DNA of 37,906 bases from an uncultured Eggerthellaceae bacterium (GCA_910588985.1 CAJURO010000017.1:1-37906); one strand, 5' to 3'. Counted from the first letter of the stretch, positions 16,035 through 24,236 are shown. Translations and numbers: made by a program. Notes: a model not told the origin generated them from the letters alone.

Positions 16035-16463
16035 ATGTACGGATTGAAGACAGAGAGCAGCTTCGACGCCTCTCACTTTCTGACTGACTACCATGGCAAA
16101 TGCGAGAACTTGCATGGACATCGGTGGCGCGTTGTCGTGTATCTTGAAGTGTCTGAGCTTCAGACGGAGGGCACCTGCAAAGACATGGTGATGGATTTCG
16201 GCGATTTCAAGGCTCGCGTGCGGGCTTTGACTGAGCAGCTGGATCATCGATTCATCATCGAGGAAGGCTCGCTTTCGCCTGATACGATGGCCTGTCTGGA
16301 GAAAGAGGGATTCAAGCTGTTCATCATGCCTTTCCGCACGACTGCAGAGAACCTTGCAAGGTGGTTCTTTGATCGCTTGGCCGAGCAGGGGCTTCCCGTT
16401 GCTCAGGTTGAGGTGTACGAGACGCCGACGAACTGCGCATTCTATCGGAAAGAGGTCCGCTAG
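16035..16463 (+). CDS. queD: 6-carboxy-5,6,7,8-tetrahydropterin synthase
   Basis: 142 residues. It converts 7,8-dihydroneopterin triphosphate to 6-carboxytetrahydropterin, the second step from GTP toward queuosine. The zinc histidines are visible as H14 (FDASHFL) and H27/H29 (LHGHRW). The catalytic cysteine is C23 (GKCENLHGH), and LDHRF carries the catalytic-triad Asp-His. The C-terminal PTNCAFYRKE is the family ending, where QueD members usually have a glutamate-based pterin anchor (here VYETP). It is the first gene of a four-gene operon with clear AAAGGAG. FolE, which supplies the dihydroneopterin triphosphate, is not in the window. Confidence 0.93.
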   Translation: MYGLKTESSFDASHFLTDYHGKCENLHGHRWRVVVYLEVSELQTEGTCKDMVMDFGDFKARVRALTEQLDHRFIIEEGSLSPDTMACLEKEGFKLFIMPFRTTAENLARWFFDRLAEQGLPVAQVEVYETPTNCAFYRKEVR

Positions 16464-16499
16464 GATGATGCTCAGGCGCGTCTTAACAGGAGCGATACG

Positions 16500-17252
16500 A
16501 TGACTAGTTCGGATCTGGCAAAGAGCGTCGAAGATCTGCATGACGCGTGCTTTCCCGTTGTGGAGAAGTTCGTGTCCATCAATGGCGAAGGGCTTGCAGC
16601 AGGGCAGTTGGCAGCATTCATCCGATTTGCGGGATGTAACCTCTCCTGTTCATATTGTGATACTGCATGGGCAAATGACCCTCTTGTTAAGTTCGAGGCA
16701 TGTTCGGCAAGAGACCTTGTCGATTGGGTGCGCGAAGCAAGAGTTGCGGCGGTCACGCTGACAGGAGGAGAGCCTCTTTTGCAGCCACATCTGATCGAGC
16801 TGGTGCGAGCTCTTGCTGATGTTCGCGAGCCTAATCCGCTCAGGATCGAGATCGAATCCAATGGAGCGTGTGATGTAAGGCCGCTTCTCCTGGCGCGCGA
16901 TGAGGCTCAAGAAGCAGGGGCGCAGGGAAGCGTACATGTGACGCTCGATTGGAAAACGCCTTCAGCGGGAAGAGCGGTGTCAGCAACCATGCTGAGAGAG
17001 AACTATGCGCTGCTCGACGAGCGCGATGCGGTGAAGTTCGTGATCGGGTCGCTTGAAGATGTGGCTTTCGCTCAGAAGTACATTCAAGAAGCGCAGCTTG
17101 AAGGGCGTTGTGGGGTGCTCCTGAGCCCTGTGTGGGGAGCGATCGAGCCCGCAGAGATCATCGATGCAATGAAGGAGCACCGCATGGCTTTCGCTCGATT
17201 GCAGCTTCAATTGCATAAGATCATCTGGCCTCACGTTGATAAAGGTGTTTGA
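16500..17252 (+). CDS. queE: 7-carboxy-7-deazaguanine synthase (radical SAM)
   Basis: 250 residues. It is a radical SAM enzyme that contracts 6-carboxytetrahydropterin to 7-carboxy-7-deazaguanine. The 4Fe-4S motif is CX3CX2C in CNLSCSYCDT (C46, C50, C53). The substrate-binding FVSINGEGLAAGQLAAFIRF is upstream of it, as in other QueE proteins. LTGGEPLLQ is the SAM-contacting GGE motif, and IEIESNGA follows. CAGGAG precedes the ATG, 36 bases after queD. The size is within the family range. Confidence 0.94.
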   Translation: MTSSDLAKSVEDLHDACFPVVEKFVSINGEGLAAGQLAAFIRFAGCNLSCSYCDTAWANDPLVKFEACSARDLVDWVREARVAAVTLTGGEPLLQPHLIELVRALADVREPNPLRIEIESNGACDVRPLLLARDEAQEAGAQGSVHVTLDWKTPSAGRAVSATMLRENYALLDERDAVKFVIGSLEDVAFAQKYIQEAQLEGRCGVLLSPVWGAIEPAEIIDAMKEHRMAFARLQLQLHKIIWPHVDKGV

Positions 17253-17276
17253 GAGAGCGAAGGGAAGAGGAACGTT

Positions 17277-17984
17277 ATGGCGAACAGCGAGAAGGCGCTC
17301 GTGCTCTGCTCGGGCGGCGTGGATTCCACAACGCTGCTGGCTCAAGCAGTTGAGCGCTTCGGCGCTGATCATGTGGTGGCATTGTCGATATCGTATGGAC
17401 AGAAACATGCGCGTGAGATCGAAGCTGCACGCGCGGTAGCTGCCTTCTATGGAGTGGAGCAACGATTCCTCGATCTCGCGTCCATCTTCGCTGAGAGCTC
17501 ATGTGCCCTTCTTTCTCATGCTGATGCAGAGGTGCCGCATGCGAGCTATGCAGAGCAGAAAGCTGAAGCAGGGGGAGAGGCTGTGAGCACCTATGTTCCT
17601 TTTCGCAATGGCATGTTCCTCTCTTCGGCGGCAGCTCTAGCGCTCTCCCTTGGCTGTTCGGTGGTGTACTATGGGGCGCATCATGATGATTGGGCGGGTT
17701 CGGCTTATCCTGACTGCTCGCCTGAGTTCGTCGCTGCAATGGCACGAGCGATCGAGGAAGGAACGGGCGGCGAGCTTCGCTTGGAAGCACCGTTCGTAGA
17801 GAGCTCTAAGGCTGATATCGTGCGCGTAGGGCTTGTGCTGGGTGTCCCCTACGGGCTGACATGGTCGTGCTACGAGGGCGGTGATGCGCCGTGCGGCGAA
17901 TGTGCGACGTGCCTTGATCGCGCAGCAGCGTTCGCCGCGAATGGTGTGGCAGACCCAGCGCTTGAGAGTGCAAAGCAAGGATAG
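17277..17984 (+). CDS. queC: 7-cyano-7-deazaguanine (preQ0) synthase
   Basis: 235 residues. It uses ATP and ammonia to turn 7-carboxy-7-deazaguanine into preQ0. The PP-loop ATPase motif SGGVDS is at residues 12-17, and SISYGQKHAREIEAA is the usual second motif. The C-terminal zinc site is CYEGGDAPCGECATCLDR with four cysteines. The family motif VPFRNGMFLS is present. A purine-rich ribosome site (GGGAAGAGGA) lies in the 24-base gap after queE. Confidence 0.95.
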   Translation: MANSEKALVLCSGGVDSTTLLAQAVERFGADHVVALSISYGQKHAREIEAARAVAAFYGVEQRFLDLASIFAESSCALLSHADAEVPHASYAEQKAEAGGEAVSTYVPFRNGMFLSSAAALALSLGCSVVYYGAHHDDWAGSAYPDCSPEFVAAMARAIEEGTGGELRLEAPFVESSKADIVRVGLVLGVPYGLTWSCYEGGDAPCGECATCLDRAAAFAANGVADPALESAKQG

Positions 17985-18017
17985 AGATCTTGCGAGCCAG
18001 ACGATAAGGAGCGAGGC

Positions 18018-18542
18018 GTGGATACAGGAAAGACGAAGCGTGCGGGAAGAGGCGAAGAGGAGACACGCGCGGGTGGTGTGACGCTGCTCGGTGCACAGGG
18101 TACGCAGTATCCTACCGACTACGACCCGAGCGTTTTGGAGACCTTCGTCAACAAGCATCAGGACAACGATTACTTCGTGAAGTTCAACTGCCCTGAGTTC
18201 ACGAGCCTTTGCCCGATCACAGGGCAGCCTGATTTCGCCACCATATACATCTCATATGTTCCTGATGTGCGTATGGTTGAGAGCAAATCGCTCAAGCTCT
18301 ACTTGTTCAGCTTTCGCAATCACGGGGATTTCCACGAGGATTGCATGAACATCATCATGAAGGACCTCATCAAGCTGATGGATCCGAAGTACATCGAGGT
18401 GTGGGGGAAGTTCACGCCTCGCGGTGGCATCTCGATCGATCCGTATTGCAACTACGGGCGCCCCGATACGCGCTGGGAGGAAGTGGCATGGGAGCGCCTC
18501 TCCCAGCACGACCTCTATCCAGAGAAGGTAGACAATCGGTAA
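18018..18542 (+). CDS. queF: NADPH-dependent preQ0 reductase
   Basis: 174 residues starting at GTG 18018, with AAGGAG 6 bases upstream. It reduces the nitrile of preQ0 to the aminomethyl group of preQ1. The catalytic cysteine lies in FTSLCPITGQPDF, and the QueF signature ESKSLKLY and FHEDC are intact. The single-domain length matches the short (B. subtilis-type) QueF rather than the long E. coli type. The first 25 residues are basic and poorly conserved. It completes the preQ1 pathway in this operon; tRNA-guanine transglycosylase must be elsewhere. Confidence 0.95.
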   Translation: MDTGKTKRAGRGEEETRAGGVTLLGAQGTQYPTDYDPSVLETFVNKHQDNDYFVKFNCPEFTSLCPITGQPDFATIYISYVPDVRMVESKSLKLYLFSFRNHGDFHEDCMNIIMKDLIKLMDPKYIEVWGKFTPRGGISIDPYCNYGRPDTRWEEVAWERLSQHDLYPEKVDNR

Positions 18543-18567
18543 GTTAGGTCATACGGCGCTTCCTGTT

Positions 18568-18634
18568 ATACCTCCCCGTGGCTCAACGGGGGTATGACAG
18601 GGAACGGTTCACATGTCATATACTGCGTTCCCTG
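18568..18634. terminator. Tandem hairpins between convergent queF and xseB
   Basis: First hairpin: ATACCTCCCCGT (18568-18579) with ACGGGGGTAT (18586-18595), slightly bulged. Second: CAGGGAACG (18598-18606) with CGTTCCCTG (18626-18634), perfect over 9 bp. They lie in the 104-base gap between the two stop codons and can terminate both operons. Confidence 0.6.
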
Positions 18635-18646
18635 GTAAGGCGTGCG

Positions 18647-18898
18647 CTAGGACAGGGTTGTCGCGGTTGCCTCGTCATCTATGTTGGCGTCGAAGCTACC
18701 CATGAGCGTTTCGATCTTCTGATTCGCCTCATCGAGACGACCATTGAGCAGCGTGAGAAGCTGCACGCCGCGCTCGTATCTCACCATGCTCTCTTCAAGC
18801 TCAAGCGTATTGCTGTCAAGCGCATTGACGATATCCTCGAGTTCCTTGAGAGCTTCGCGAAATGTCAGCTCATCGACTGGTCTTTGCGATTCAGCCAT
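18647..18898 (-). CDS. xseB: Exodeoxyribonuclease VII small subunit
   Basis: 83 residues, the family length. It is the small subunit that binds the coiled-coil arm of XseA in the ExoVII nuclease, which degrades single-stranded DNA. LTFREALKELEDIVNAL and LELEESMVRYERGVQLL are the conserved helices. GGAAGGA precedes the ATG at 18898, 37 bases after the xseA stop, so the two form an operon. Confidence 0.93.
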   Translation of the reverse strand: MAESQRPVDELTFREALKELEDIVNALDSNTLELEESMVRYERGVQLLTLLNGRLDEANQKIETLMGSFDANIDDEATATTLS

Positions 18899-18935
18899 CC
18901 TTGTTCCTTCCTGTTCATCTATCGGGCAGTTCTGA

Positions 18936-20354
18936 TCAGTTCTTGCCTATGGTTTCCTGTACTGTGCACGCGATGGTGCCATCGCGGACTTGTATCGATA
19001 TGCTTTCCTGTGGTCTTACTTGCGAGATCGAGCCGATCACGGCTCCTTTGTCAGTGCGCGCTATGGCATACCCACGTGCGATCACAGCGACAGGAGAGAG
19101 ATCCTCAAGCCGCGCAGCCTGCTTGGCTATTGACTCCTTGAAGGGAGAAAGCAGCCTCTTCCCTTGGGACTTCAGTTGTGTCGCACATGAGGAAATGGCT
19201 GTTTTCGGCCGATCGAGCGTGTGACGAAGCTTCTGTTCGAAGATGCCCGTGAGACGCTCGACCTCATTTTGAGGCTGCTTCGTAGCTCCTTGGATGTTAG
19301 CGCGCAGCCTTATGGCAAGCATGTCGCATGCGTGACGGTCAGCCGCCAAGCTCTTGGGAAGCGCAGAGGAAAGACGCAGCGTCAAGGTGTCGATCGTCTG
19401 GGCAGCTTCCAAGAAGATGCTCTGAGGGTCGGCGAAGAACGAACGTGCCTCGATGCGCTCTACTCGCAGTTGAAGATTGTCGATCTGGCGTTGTTGGGCC
19501 TCGGTGAGCTTCGAGCAAAGGTGGTTGATGGTCATGCGCAAAGCATCGATGTCAGGTGCGACCACTTCTGCAGCAGCCGTCGGAGTTGAAGCGCGCTTGT
19601 CTGCCACCAGGTCGGCAATCGTCGTATCGGGCTCATGCCCGATACCTGTCACGACAGGAACGGGGCAGGCAGCGATCGCCCGTGCGAGCCCTTCGTCATT
19701 GAAGGGCATGAGCGACTCGTATGAGCCGCCTCCCCGCACGAGCAGGATGACTTCAGCACCTGATGCTGCTGTAGCCTCAAGGGCTTGCGCGAGGCCTTCG
19801 GGCGCTCCTTCGCCCTCTACCTTCACCCCTGCAAGATGAATCTGCGCAAGAGGATAGCGCCGACGAAGGGTACGCAGAACATCGCGAACAGCGGCCCCTT
19901 GGGGAGAGGTGACGAGCCCGATGGTTTCAGGGTAGGCAGGAAGAGGTCGTTTGCGCGCATCGGAAAGAAGACCCTCAGCAGTAAGCTTCTGCTTGAGCTT
20001 CTCCACCTCCATGCGCAAGTAGCCTTCGCCTGCAAGTTCGAGGGAGTACACATAGAATTCCATGCTGCCAGTCTTGGGATAGACGTCGAAGTAGCCAGAG
20101 ATCTCCACTGACATCCCTACTTGGAGCTGCACGCCATTCTTGATGTAGGTTTCGCCCCACATCTTGCAAGGCAGCGTCGCATCGCGATCCTTCAAGGTGA
20201 AATGCGCCATCTTATATCCAGGCTTCGGAGCTTCGGACACTTCGCCGATGACGCGAACGCGAACGTTCTTGAGCGCCGCCTTCGCAAGCGAGACAGCTTG
20301 CGAAACGGAGATGGTATCAGCTTTTTCTTGCGATCCTCTGGTGTAAGAGGGCAT
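18936..20354 (-). CDS. xseA: Exodeoxyribonuclease VII large subunit
   Basis: 472 residues from the ATG at 20354, which follows GAAGGAAAGG. The frame stays open to 20570, but that extension covers the divergent flavodoxin promoter and is not family-like. An N-terminal OB-fold lies at about 10-105 (RVRVIGEVSEAP...FTLKDRDATLPCKMWG). The catalytic region follows (PETIGLVTSPQGAAVRDVL, then ILLVRGGGSYESLMPFNDE, then VTGIGHEPDTTIADLVAD), where GHE-D-T is the metal/active-site motif. A long helical arm that recruits XseB follows, and the C-terminal VIARGYAIAR closes the protein. It is a cytoplasmic DNA repair nuclease. Confidence 0.95.
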   Translation of the reverse strand: MPSYTRGSQEKADTISVSQAVSLAKAALKNVRVRVIGEVSEAPKPGYKMAHFTLKDRDATLPCKMWGETYIKNGVQLQVGMSVEISGYFDVYPKTGSMEFYVYSLELAGEGYLRMEVEKLKQKLTAEGLLSDARKRPLPAYPETIGLVTSPQGAAVRDVLRTLRRRYPLAQIHLAGVKVEGEGAPEGLAQALEATAASGAEVILLVRGGGSYESLMPFNDEGLARAIAACPVPVVTGIGHEPDTTIADLVADKRASTPTAAAEVVAPDIDALRMTINHLCSKLTEAQQRQIDNLQLRVERIEARSFFADPQSIFLEAAQTIDTLTLRLSSALPKSLAADRHACDMLAIRLRANIQGATKQPQNEVERLTGIFEQKLRHTLDRPKTAISSCATQLKSQGKRLLSPFKESIAKQAARLEDLSPVAVIARGYAIARTDKGAVIGSISQVRPQESISIQVRDGTIACTVQETIGKN

Positions 20355-20500
20355 GCGACGCCTTTCCTTCAAGGATGTTTTGCCTAGGGACATGTTACGC
20401 CATCCAGGACATCGTGTGGCGCTTCGCCGATATGGCATTTCGCTGTGCTCGACAAAGAAGCGATGGGCGTGCGGGGAAGGGGATACGTCGAATTTCTCTC

Positions 20501-20531
20501 TTGACTTAAACCTTAGTTTAAGTTCAAGAAT
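20501..20531 (+). promoter_or_regulatory. MerR-type promoter (19-bp spacer with TTAAAC/GTTTAA dyad) for the flavodoxin genes
   Basis: TTGACT (20501-20506), 19 bases, AAGAAT (20526-20531). The spacer is occupied by the dyad CTTAAAC-CTTA-GTTTAAG (20505-20522). An overlong 19-bp spacer with a central dyad is the classic MerR-family target. The same layout recurs at 34743-34773 and, inverted, at 36458-36488. Confidence 0.68.
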
Positions 20532-20568
20532 ATATAGCATGAAAAGAGCTAAGGAGAATGAGGTGACC

Positions 20569-21054
20569 ATGACGAAGACTTTAGTGGCCTACTTTAGCGC
20601 GAGCGGACAGACGGCAAAGCTTGCAAAGACCTTTGCTGATGCGGAACATGCCGATCTTTTTGAGATCGAGCCTGAGAAGGGCTACACATCGGCTGATCTT
20701 GACTGGAATGACAAGAAGAGCAGAAGCAGCATCGAGATGAACGATCCTTCAAGCCGTCCTGGCATCTTGAGTCGTGTTGCGGATATGGATGCCTATGAAA
20801 CCGTATTCCTGGGCTTTCCCATCTGGTGGTACGAAGCTCCCCGCATCATCCAGACGTTCTTGGAAGAATATGACTTCACAGGCAAGAAGATGGTCGCGTT
20901 TGCCACGTCAGGTGGCAGCGGCATGGGCAGCTCCGTTTCGATACTCGAGAAGTCCACGCCTGGTGCAACATGGATTGGTGGCAAGAAGTTCTCAGCCCAT
21001 GCTTCCGAGAGCGAAGTCTCCTCATGGATAGAGAGCATCAAGTGGACAATTTGA
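20569..21054 (+). CDS. Flavodoxin family protein
   Basis: 161 residues from the ATG at 20569. An ATG at 20539 is also in frame; GAGGTG ahead of 20569 and the family alignment favour the later start. The FMN phosphate loop is FSASGQTAKLA (residues about 8-18). Other family features are DLFEIEPEKGYTSADLDWNDKKSRSS, which is typical of the anaerobe flavodoxin subgroup that includes lipoprotein forms, the FLGFPIWWYEAP FMN-side loop, and ATSGGSGMGSS. It acts in the cytoplasm as a one-electron carrier or FMN-dependent reductase. It lies directly under the MerR-type promoter, with the lipo-flavodoxin 17 bases downstream. Confidence 0.9.
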   Translation: MTKTLVAYFSASGQTAKLAKTFADAEHADLFEIEPEKGYTSADLDWNDKKSRSSIEMNDPSSRPGILSRVADMDAYETVFLGFPIWWYEAPRIIQTFLEEYDFTGKKMVAFATSGGSGMGSSVSILEKSTPGATWIGGKKFSAHASESEVSSWIESIKWTI

Positions 21055-21071
21055 TCAGAAAGGAAGACAAG

Positions 21072-21440
21072 ATGATCGTAGGGAAGCTCAAGAAGACAAC
21101 GATCGCAGTGGTGATGTTGGCTGCAATGCTCGCAATGGCAATGGCTCTTGCAGGCTGTGCTGCTTCTGAGAGTACTTCGCAAGCAAATTCTAGCTCTGCG
21201 GCGAGCTCAAGCTCTTCGAGCTCTGCTTCTTCGCAAAGCCAAGGGCAGGCTTCGATTGAAGGCATCGAAGGCAAGACGCTCGTAGCGTACTTCTCAGGAT
21301 CGGGAAACACCGAGCGTATTGCGCAGGATATCGCTACTGCTTTAGACGCAGACCTTTTTGCGATAGAACCTGTGGAGCCTTATACCGAGGCTGACCTGAA
21401 TTGGCACGATGAGGGAAGCCGCGTAAGAACGCAGGTGTGA
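21072..21440 (+). pseudogene. Lipoprotein flavodoxin, C-terminally truncated
   Basis: 122 residues. A basic start and hydrophobic core end in the lipobox LAGC (C29), followed by a Ser/Ala/Gln-rich linker to about residue 58, so the product would be an exported lipoprotein. The flavodoxin domain then begins (KTLVAYFSGSGNTERIAQDI...EPYTEADLNWHDEGSR), closely matching the first half of the gene just upstream. It stops after seven unrelated residues, where the upstream copy continues for about another 95. The FMN-side loops are missing, so it cannot fold as a complete flavodoxin. Most likely a deletion removed its 3' half. AAAGGAAG precedes the ATG; an operon with the intact flavodoxin is likely. 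Confidence 0.75.
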
Positions 21441-21728
21441 GCTTGCCTTCCAGGGCACTCATGAAGTTAGCGCCGCGTCAAGAAGCTCTCGAGCGGTCTT
21501 GTAGGTGTTTCCGCTCTCCATGGCTATCATCTTCTCGGTCTCGTGGATGCCTTCGTGGATGCCTTCTTTATCTCTTCTTGGGAAGATCGGCTCTTTGCTT
21601 GCATGTCCGAATCCCGCTCATTATGGAGATACAACAGCGTAGAATCATCGCATGGAGATGATTTGGCGGTAGTGCGGAGACGCGTTGTCGGCGCCACTGC
21701 GCTGTGTCGAAAGAAACGGAGACCTCAT
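21441..21728. other. 288-base stretch without a convincing gene; possible minus-strand gene tail
   Basis: On the minus strand an open stretch of 52 codons ends at 21459 (stop at 21461-21459). It has no good start codon and its C-terminus reads GNTYKTARELLDAAL, faintly like the end of a RelB/DinJ-type antitoxin. A 12-base unit GTGGATGCCTTC occurs twice in tandem near 21543-21566. This is where the missing half of the lipo-flavodoxin would be expected, so the region may be deletion debris. Confidence 0.3.
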
Positions 21729-23183
21729 ATGGCACTTGATCAAGATGCATGTTACGAGGCCCTTAAATCCAAAGATGGACGCTTTGATGGGCAGTTCTTC
21801 GTTGGCGTGTCATCGACAGGTATATATTGTCGTCCGATTTGCCATGCGAAGCTTCCGAAACGACAGAACTGCACGTTCTTCGAGTCGCCAGCTCAAGCAG
21901 AGGCGGCCGGTTATCGCCCATGCTTGCAGTGCCGTCCTGAGTTGGCTCCGGGAATGGCCCCTGTTGACTCTGAGCGAACGCTTGCTAAGAAAGCAGCACG
22001 TTTATTGCGCGAGGAATGCGGCTCTTCCATTGACTTCGGAGCATTTGCTGGAAGGCTTGGATACACCGACCGCCATCTGAGACGTGCATTCACTGATGAG
22101 TTCGGAGTTAGCCCCAATCAGTACCTTCAGACTTGCCGTCTTCTGCTTGCCAAGCAGTTGCTGACCACCACTGATCTGAGAGTGTCTCATATTGCTGAGA
22201 TGGCGGGCTTTGGAAGCACTCGACAGTTCAATGAGATATTCAAGAAGCACTACAACCTAACGCCGAGCAGCCTGCGTCATGGGCGACACGCGCCAAAGGA
22301 TGGCGAAAGCATCGATGTCGAGCTTGACTACAGGCCCCCATTTGCTTGGGATCGTCTTCTCGACTTCCTTGAAATGCGCGCCATCCCTGGTGTTGAGGTT
22401 GTTCGCGATGGTGCATATTTCCGATCAGCGCGCCTTCCTGATAGCCACGGTGAGATGGCGCGGGGGTGGATATCGGTCATGCCACAAGAGGGTCGCAACA
22501 GGGTCATCGTTCGAGTGAGTTCCTCGCTGTTGGGAGTGGTTCCTCAGGTGATAGCACGCGTGCGACATCAGTTCGACCTGGATTGCAATCCCGTTGCCAT
22601 CGATGAGGGATTGCAGGGATTCGCCGAGCAATTTCCTGATGCCTACCTTGCGGGAACGCGCCTTCCTGGATGCTTCGATGCGTTCGAGATGTGCGTTCGA
22701 GCTGTGCTTGGACAGCAGATATCTGTGAAGGGAGCGAGCACCTTAGCAGGGCGTGTGGCCGAGCGGTTCGGCACGCCTCTTGATGCGCCCATCGAAGGGA
22801 TCAAGCACACCTTCCCAAGCGCTCAGGAAATTGCAGATTTAGGTGATAAGGCGCAAGACGAACTTGGATCGCTTGGCATCGTAGGCGCGCGAACACGCAC
22901 TATTTGCTCCTTGGCGCAAGCGATATCGGGAGGCTCGATCGATCTTACATATGGCGCGGACCCGAGCGTGACCATTCCCGCATTGGTAGAGCTTCCTGGA
23001 ATAGGCCCGTGGACCGCGCACTATATATCCATGCGGGCTACTGGGAACCCCGATGCGTTTCCCGCCACCGACCTCGGCGTGAAGAAGGCATTGGAAGGGT
23101 TCTCGCAGAAAGAGATAGAGAACATCGCTGAAGGTTGGCGGCCTTGGCGATCGTATGCAACGATAAACCTCTGGTCGCACTAG
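21729..23183 (+). CDS. AdaA-AlkA fusion: methylphosphotriester-sensing AraC-type regulator fused to 3-methyladenine DNA glycosylase II
   Basis: 484 residues from the ATG at 21729 (ACGGAG upstream). Residues 1-75 are the Ada N-terminal zinc domain with C34, C38, C65 and C68 (GIYCRPICHA and CLQCRP), where a cysteine takes methyl groups from DNA phosphotriesters. Residues about 85-185 are an AraC-type double helix-turn-helix (FAGRLGYTDRHLRRAFTDEFGVSPNQYL and IAEMAGFGSTRQFNEIFKKHYN). Residues about 195-484 are AlkA, with an HhH-GPD core LPGIGPWTAHYISMRA and the catalytic Asp in FPATDLGVKKAL. The O6-methylguanine methyltransferase domain of E. coli Ada is absent; that job falls to ogt next door. 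The same fusion-plus-ogt arrangement is known in mycobacteria. Confidence 0.93.
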   Translation: MALDQDACYEALKSKDGRFDGQFFVGVSSTGIYCRPICHAKLPKRQNCTFFESPAQAEAAGYRPCLQCRPELAPGMAPVDSERTLAKKAARLLREECGSSIDFGAFAGRLGYTDRHLRRAFTDEFGVSPNQYLQTCRLLLAKQLLTTTDLRVSHIAEMAGFGSTRQFNEIFKKHYNLTPSSLRHGRHAPKDGESIDVELDYRPPFAWDRLLDFLEMRAIPGVEVVRDGAYFRSARLPDSHGEMARGWISVMPQEGRNRVIVRVSSSLLGVVPQVIARVRHQFDLDCNPVAIDEGLQGFAEQFPDAYLAGTRLPGCFDAFEMCVRAVLGQQISVKGASTLAGRVAERFGTPLDAPIEGIKHTFPSAQEIADLGDKAQDELGSLGIVGARTRTICSLAQAISGGSIDLTYGADPSVTIPALVELPGIGPWTAHYISMRATGNPDAFPATDLGVKKALEGFSQKEIENIAEGWRPWRSYATINLWSH

Positions 23184-23206
23184 AGGGTCTTAAGGAGGAG
23201 AAGCAA

Positions 23207-23779
23207 ATGGGAAAGAAGCCTGGAATGCAGGATGTCCCAGCGGCATATGCATCTTGCACGTATGAGTCGCCTGTGGGCACACTGACGCTGGCGGCAGGTG
23301 AAGATGGCTTGAAGGGCCTGTGGCTCGAGGGGCAGAAGTACTTCGCAGGTACGCTCGATGCTCCCATGGAGGAAGGCGCCAACGCTCATCTTGATGCTGC
23401 ATGCGCATGGCTTGATGCCTACTTTGAAGGAGAGGACCCATCTCTGGATTCGCTTACGCTCGCGCCGATCGGCAGCGAGTTCCAGAAGGTGGTCTGGCAG
23501 CTTCTCTGCGAGATCCCTTTGGGGCAGACACGCACCTATGGTGAGGTGGCGCATGATGCGGCAGCACGCATGGGAAAGAAGGCGATGAGCGCACAGGCTA
23601 CGGGTGGTGCAGTGGGGCATAATCCCATCAGCATCATCATTCCCTGCCATCGTGTGGTAGGTGCTCACGGGAGCCTGACAGGCTATGCGGGCGGGATATC
23701 CCGCAAGCTCGAATTGCTCGAGCACGAGGGCGTTGACTGCAGCGGCTTCTTCGTCCCAGCGAAGAGCACCGCTCCGTGA
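23207..23779 (+). CDS. ogt: Methylated-DNA--protein-cysteine methyltransferase
   Basis: 190 residues from the ATG at 23207, which follows AAGGAGGAG. It repairs O6-alkylguanine by transferring the alkyl group to its own cysteine, C147 in IPCHRV. The DNA-binding FQKVVWQLLCEIPLGQTRTYGEVA and the AVGHNPISIIIPCHRVVGAHGSLTGYAGG block are intact. It lies 23 bases after the AdaA-AlkA gene, so an alkylation-response operon under AdaA control is likely. Its stop is one base from the convergent XRE gene's stop. Confidence 0.95.
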   Translation: MGKKPGMQDVPAAYASCTYESPVGTLTLAAGEDGLKGLWLEGQKYFAGTLDAPMEEGANAHLDAACAWLDAYFEGEDPSLDSLTLAPIGSEFQKVVWQLLCEIPLGQTRTYGEVAHDAAARMGKKAMSAQATGGAVGHNPISIIIPCHRVVGAHGSLTGYAGGISRKLELLEHEGVDCSGFFVPAKSTAP

Positions 23780-23780
23780 T

Positions 23781-24236
23781 CTAGTCCTCTGACCAACGCT
23801 TCAGGTGGGGAAGCAGCGTTGCCATGAGCGAGACGGCTTCCTCGCGCGACACGCCAAGCGCATCAGCTTCCATTTGTGCTGTTGCCTCGATGAACTCGTC
23901 CATGTCGGCATCCTTGGCAGTGAAATCGCCATGCTGATAGCAGTATGTGCAATAGCTTTCGCTGGGAGAGCCATCCGCTTCAGTGCCATGCAGCTCGGGA
24001 TCTGGGATGGGCATCGAGCAACACTGGCAGTAGTAGCCCATGGGCATTTCGAAGAAGCGCTCAAGCGGCACCTGGAACGTAGTGCAGATAAGCTTGACCA
24101 TATCTATCCCAGGTGAGGTTTCGCCCGTCTCCCACCGCGAGACCGCCTGACGCGTCACGTACAGCTCATGTGCCATCTGCTCTTGGGTCAGGCCCTTTTC
24201 GGTCCGGATCTTCGTGATGATATCCTTCATGGCCAT
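23781..24236 (-). CDS. XRE-family regulator with C-terminal zinc ribbon
   Basis: 151 residues. Residues 4-60 are a helix-turn-helix (IRTEKGLTQEQMAHELYVTRQAVSRWETGETSP is typical). Residues about 67-100 form a putative zinc ribbon with C70/C73 and C96/C99 (CQCCSMP and YCTYCYQHG), followed by a helical tail ending in LPHLKRW. This XRE plus zinc-ribbon combination is common in Firmicutes and Coriobacteriia; its ligand is not known to me. AAGGAGGAG precedes the ATG at 24236. It is convergent with ogt with almost no gap. Confidence 0.88.
   Translation of the reverse strand: MAMKDIITKIRTEKGLTQEQMAHELYVTRQAVSRWETGETSPGIDMVKLICTTFQVPLERFFEMPMGYYCQCCSMPIPDPELHGTEADGSPSESYCTYCYQHGDFTAKDADMDEFIEATAQMEADALGVSREEAVSLMATLLPHLKRWSED

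Noticed and set aside
20355..20570. N-terminal extension of xseA to 20570
   Set aside because: It would run through the divergent flavodoxin promoter, is not family-like, and a strong ribosome site precedes the ATG at 20354.
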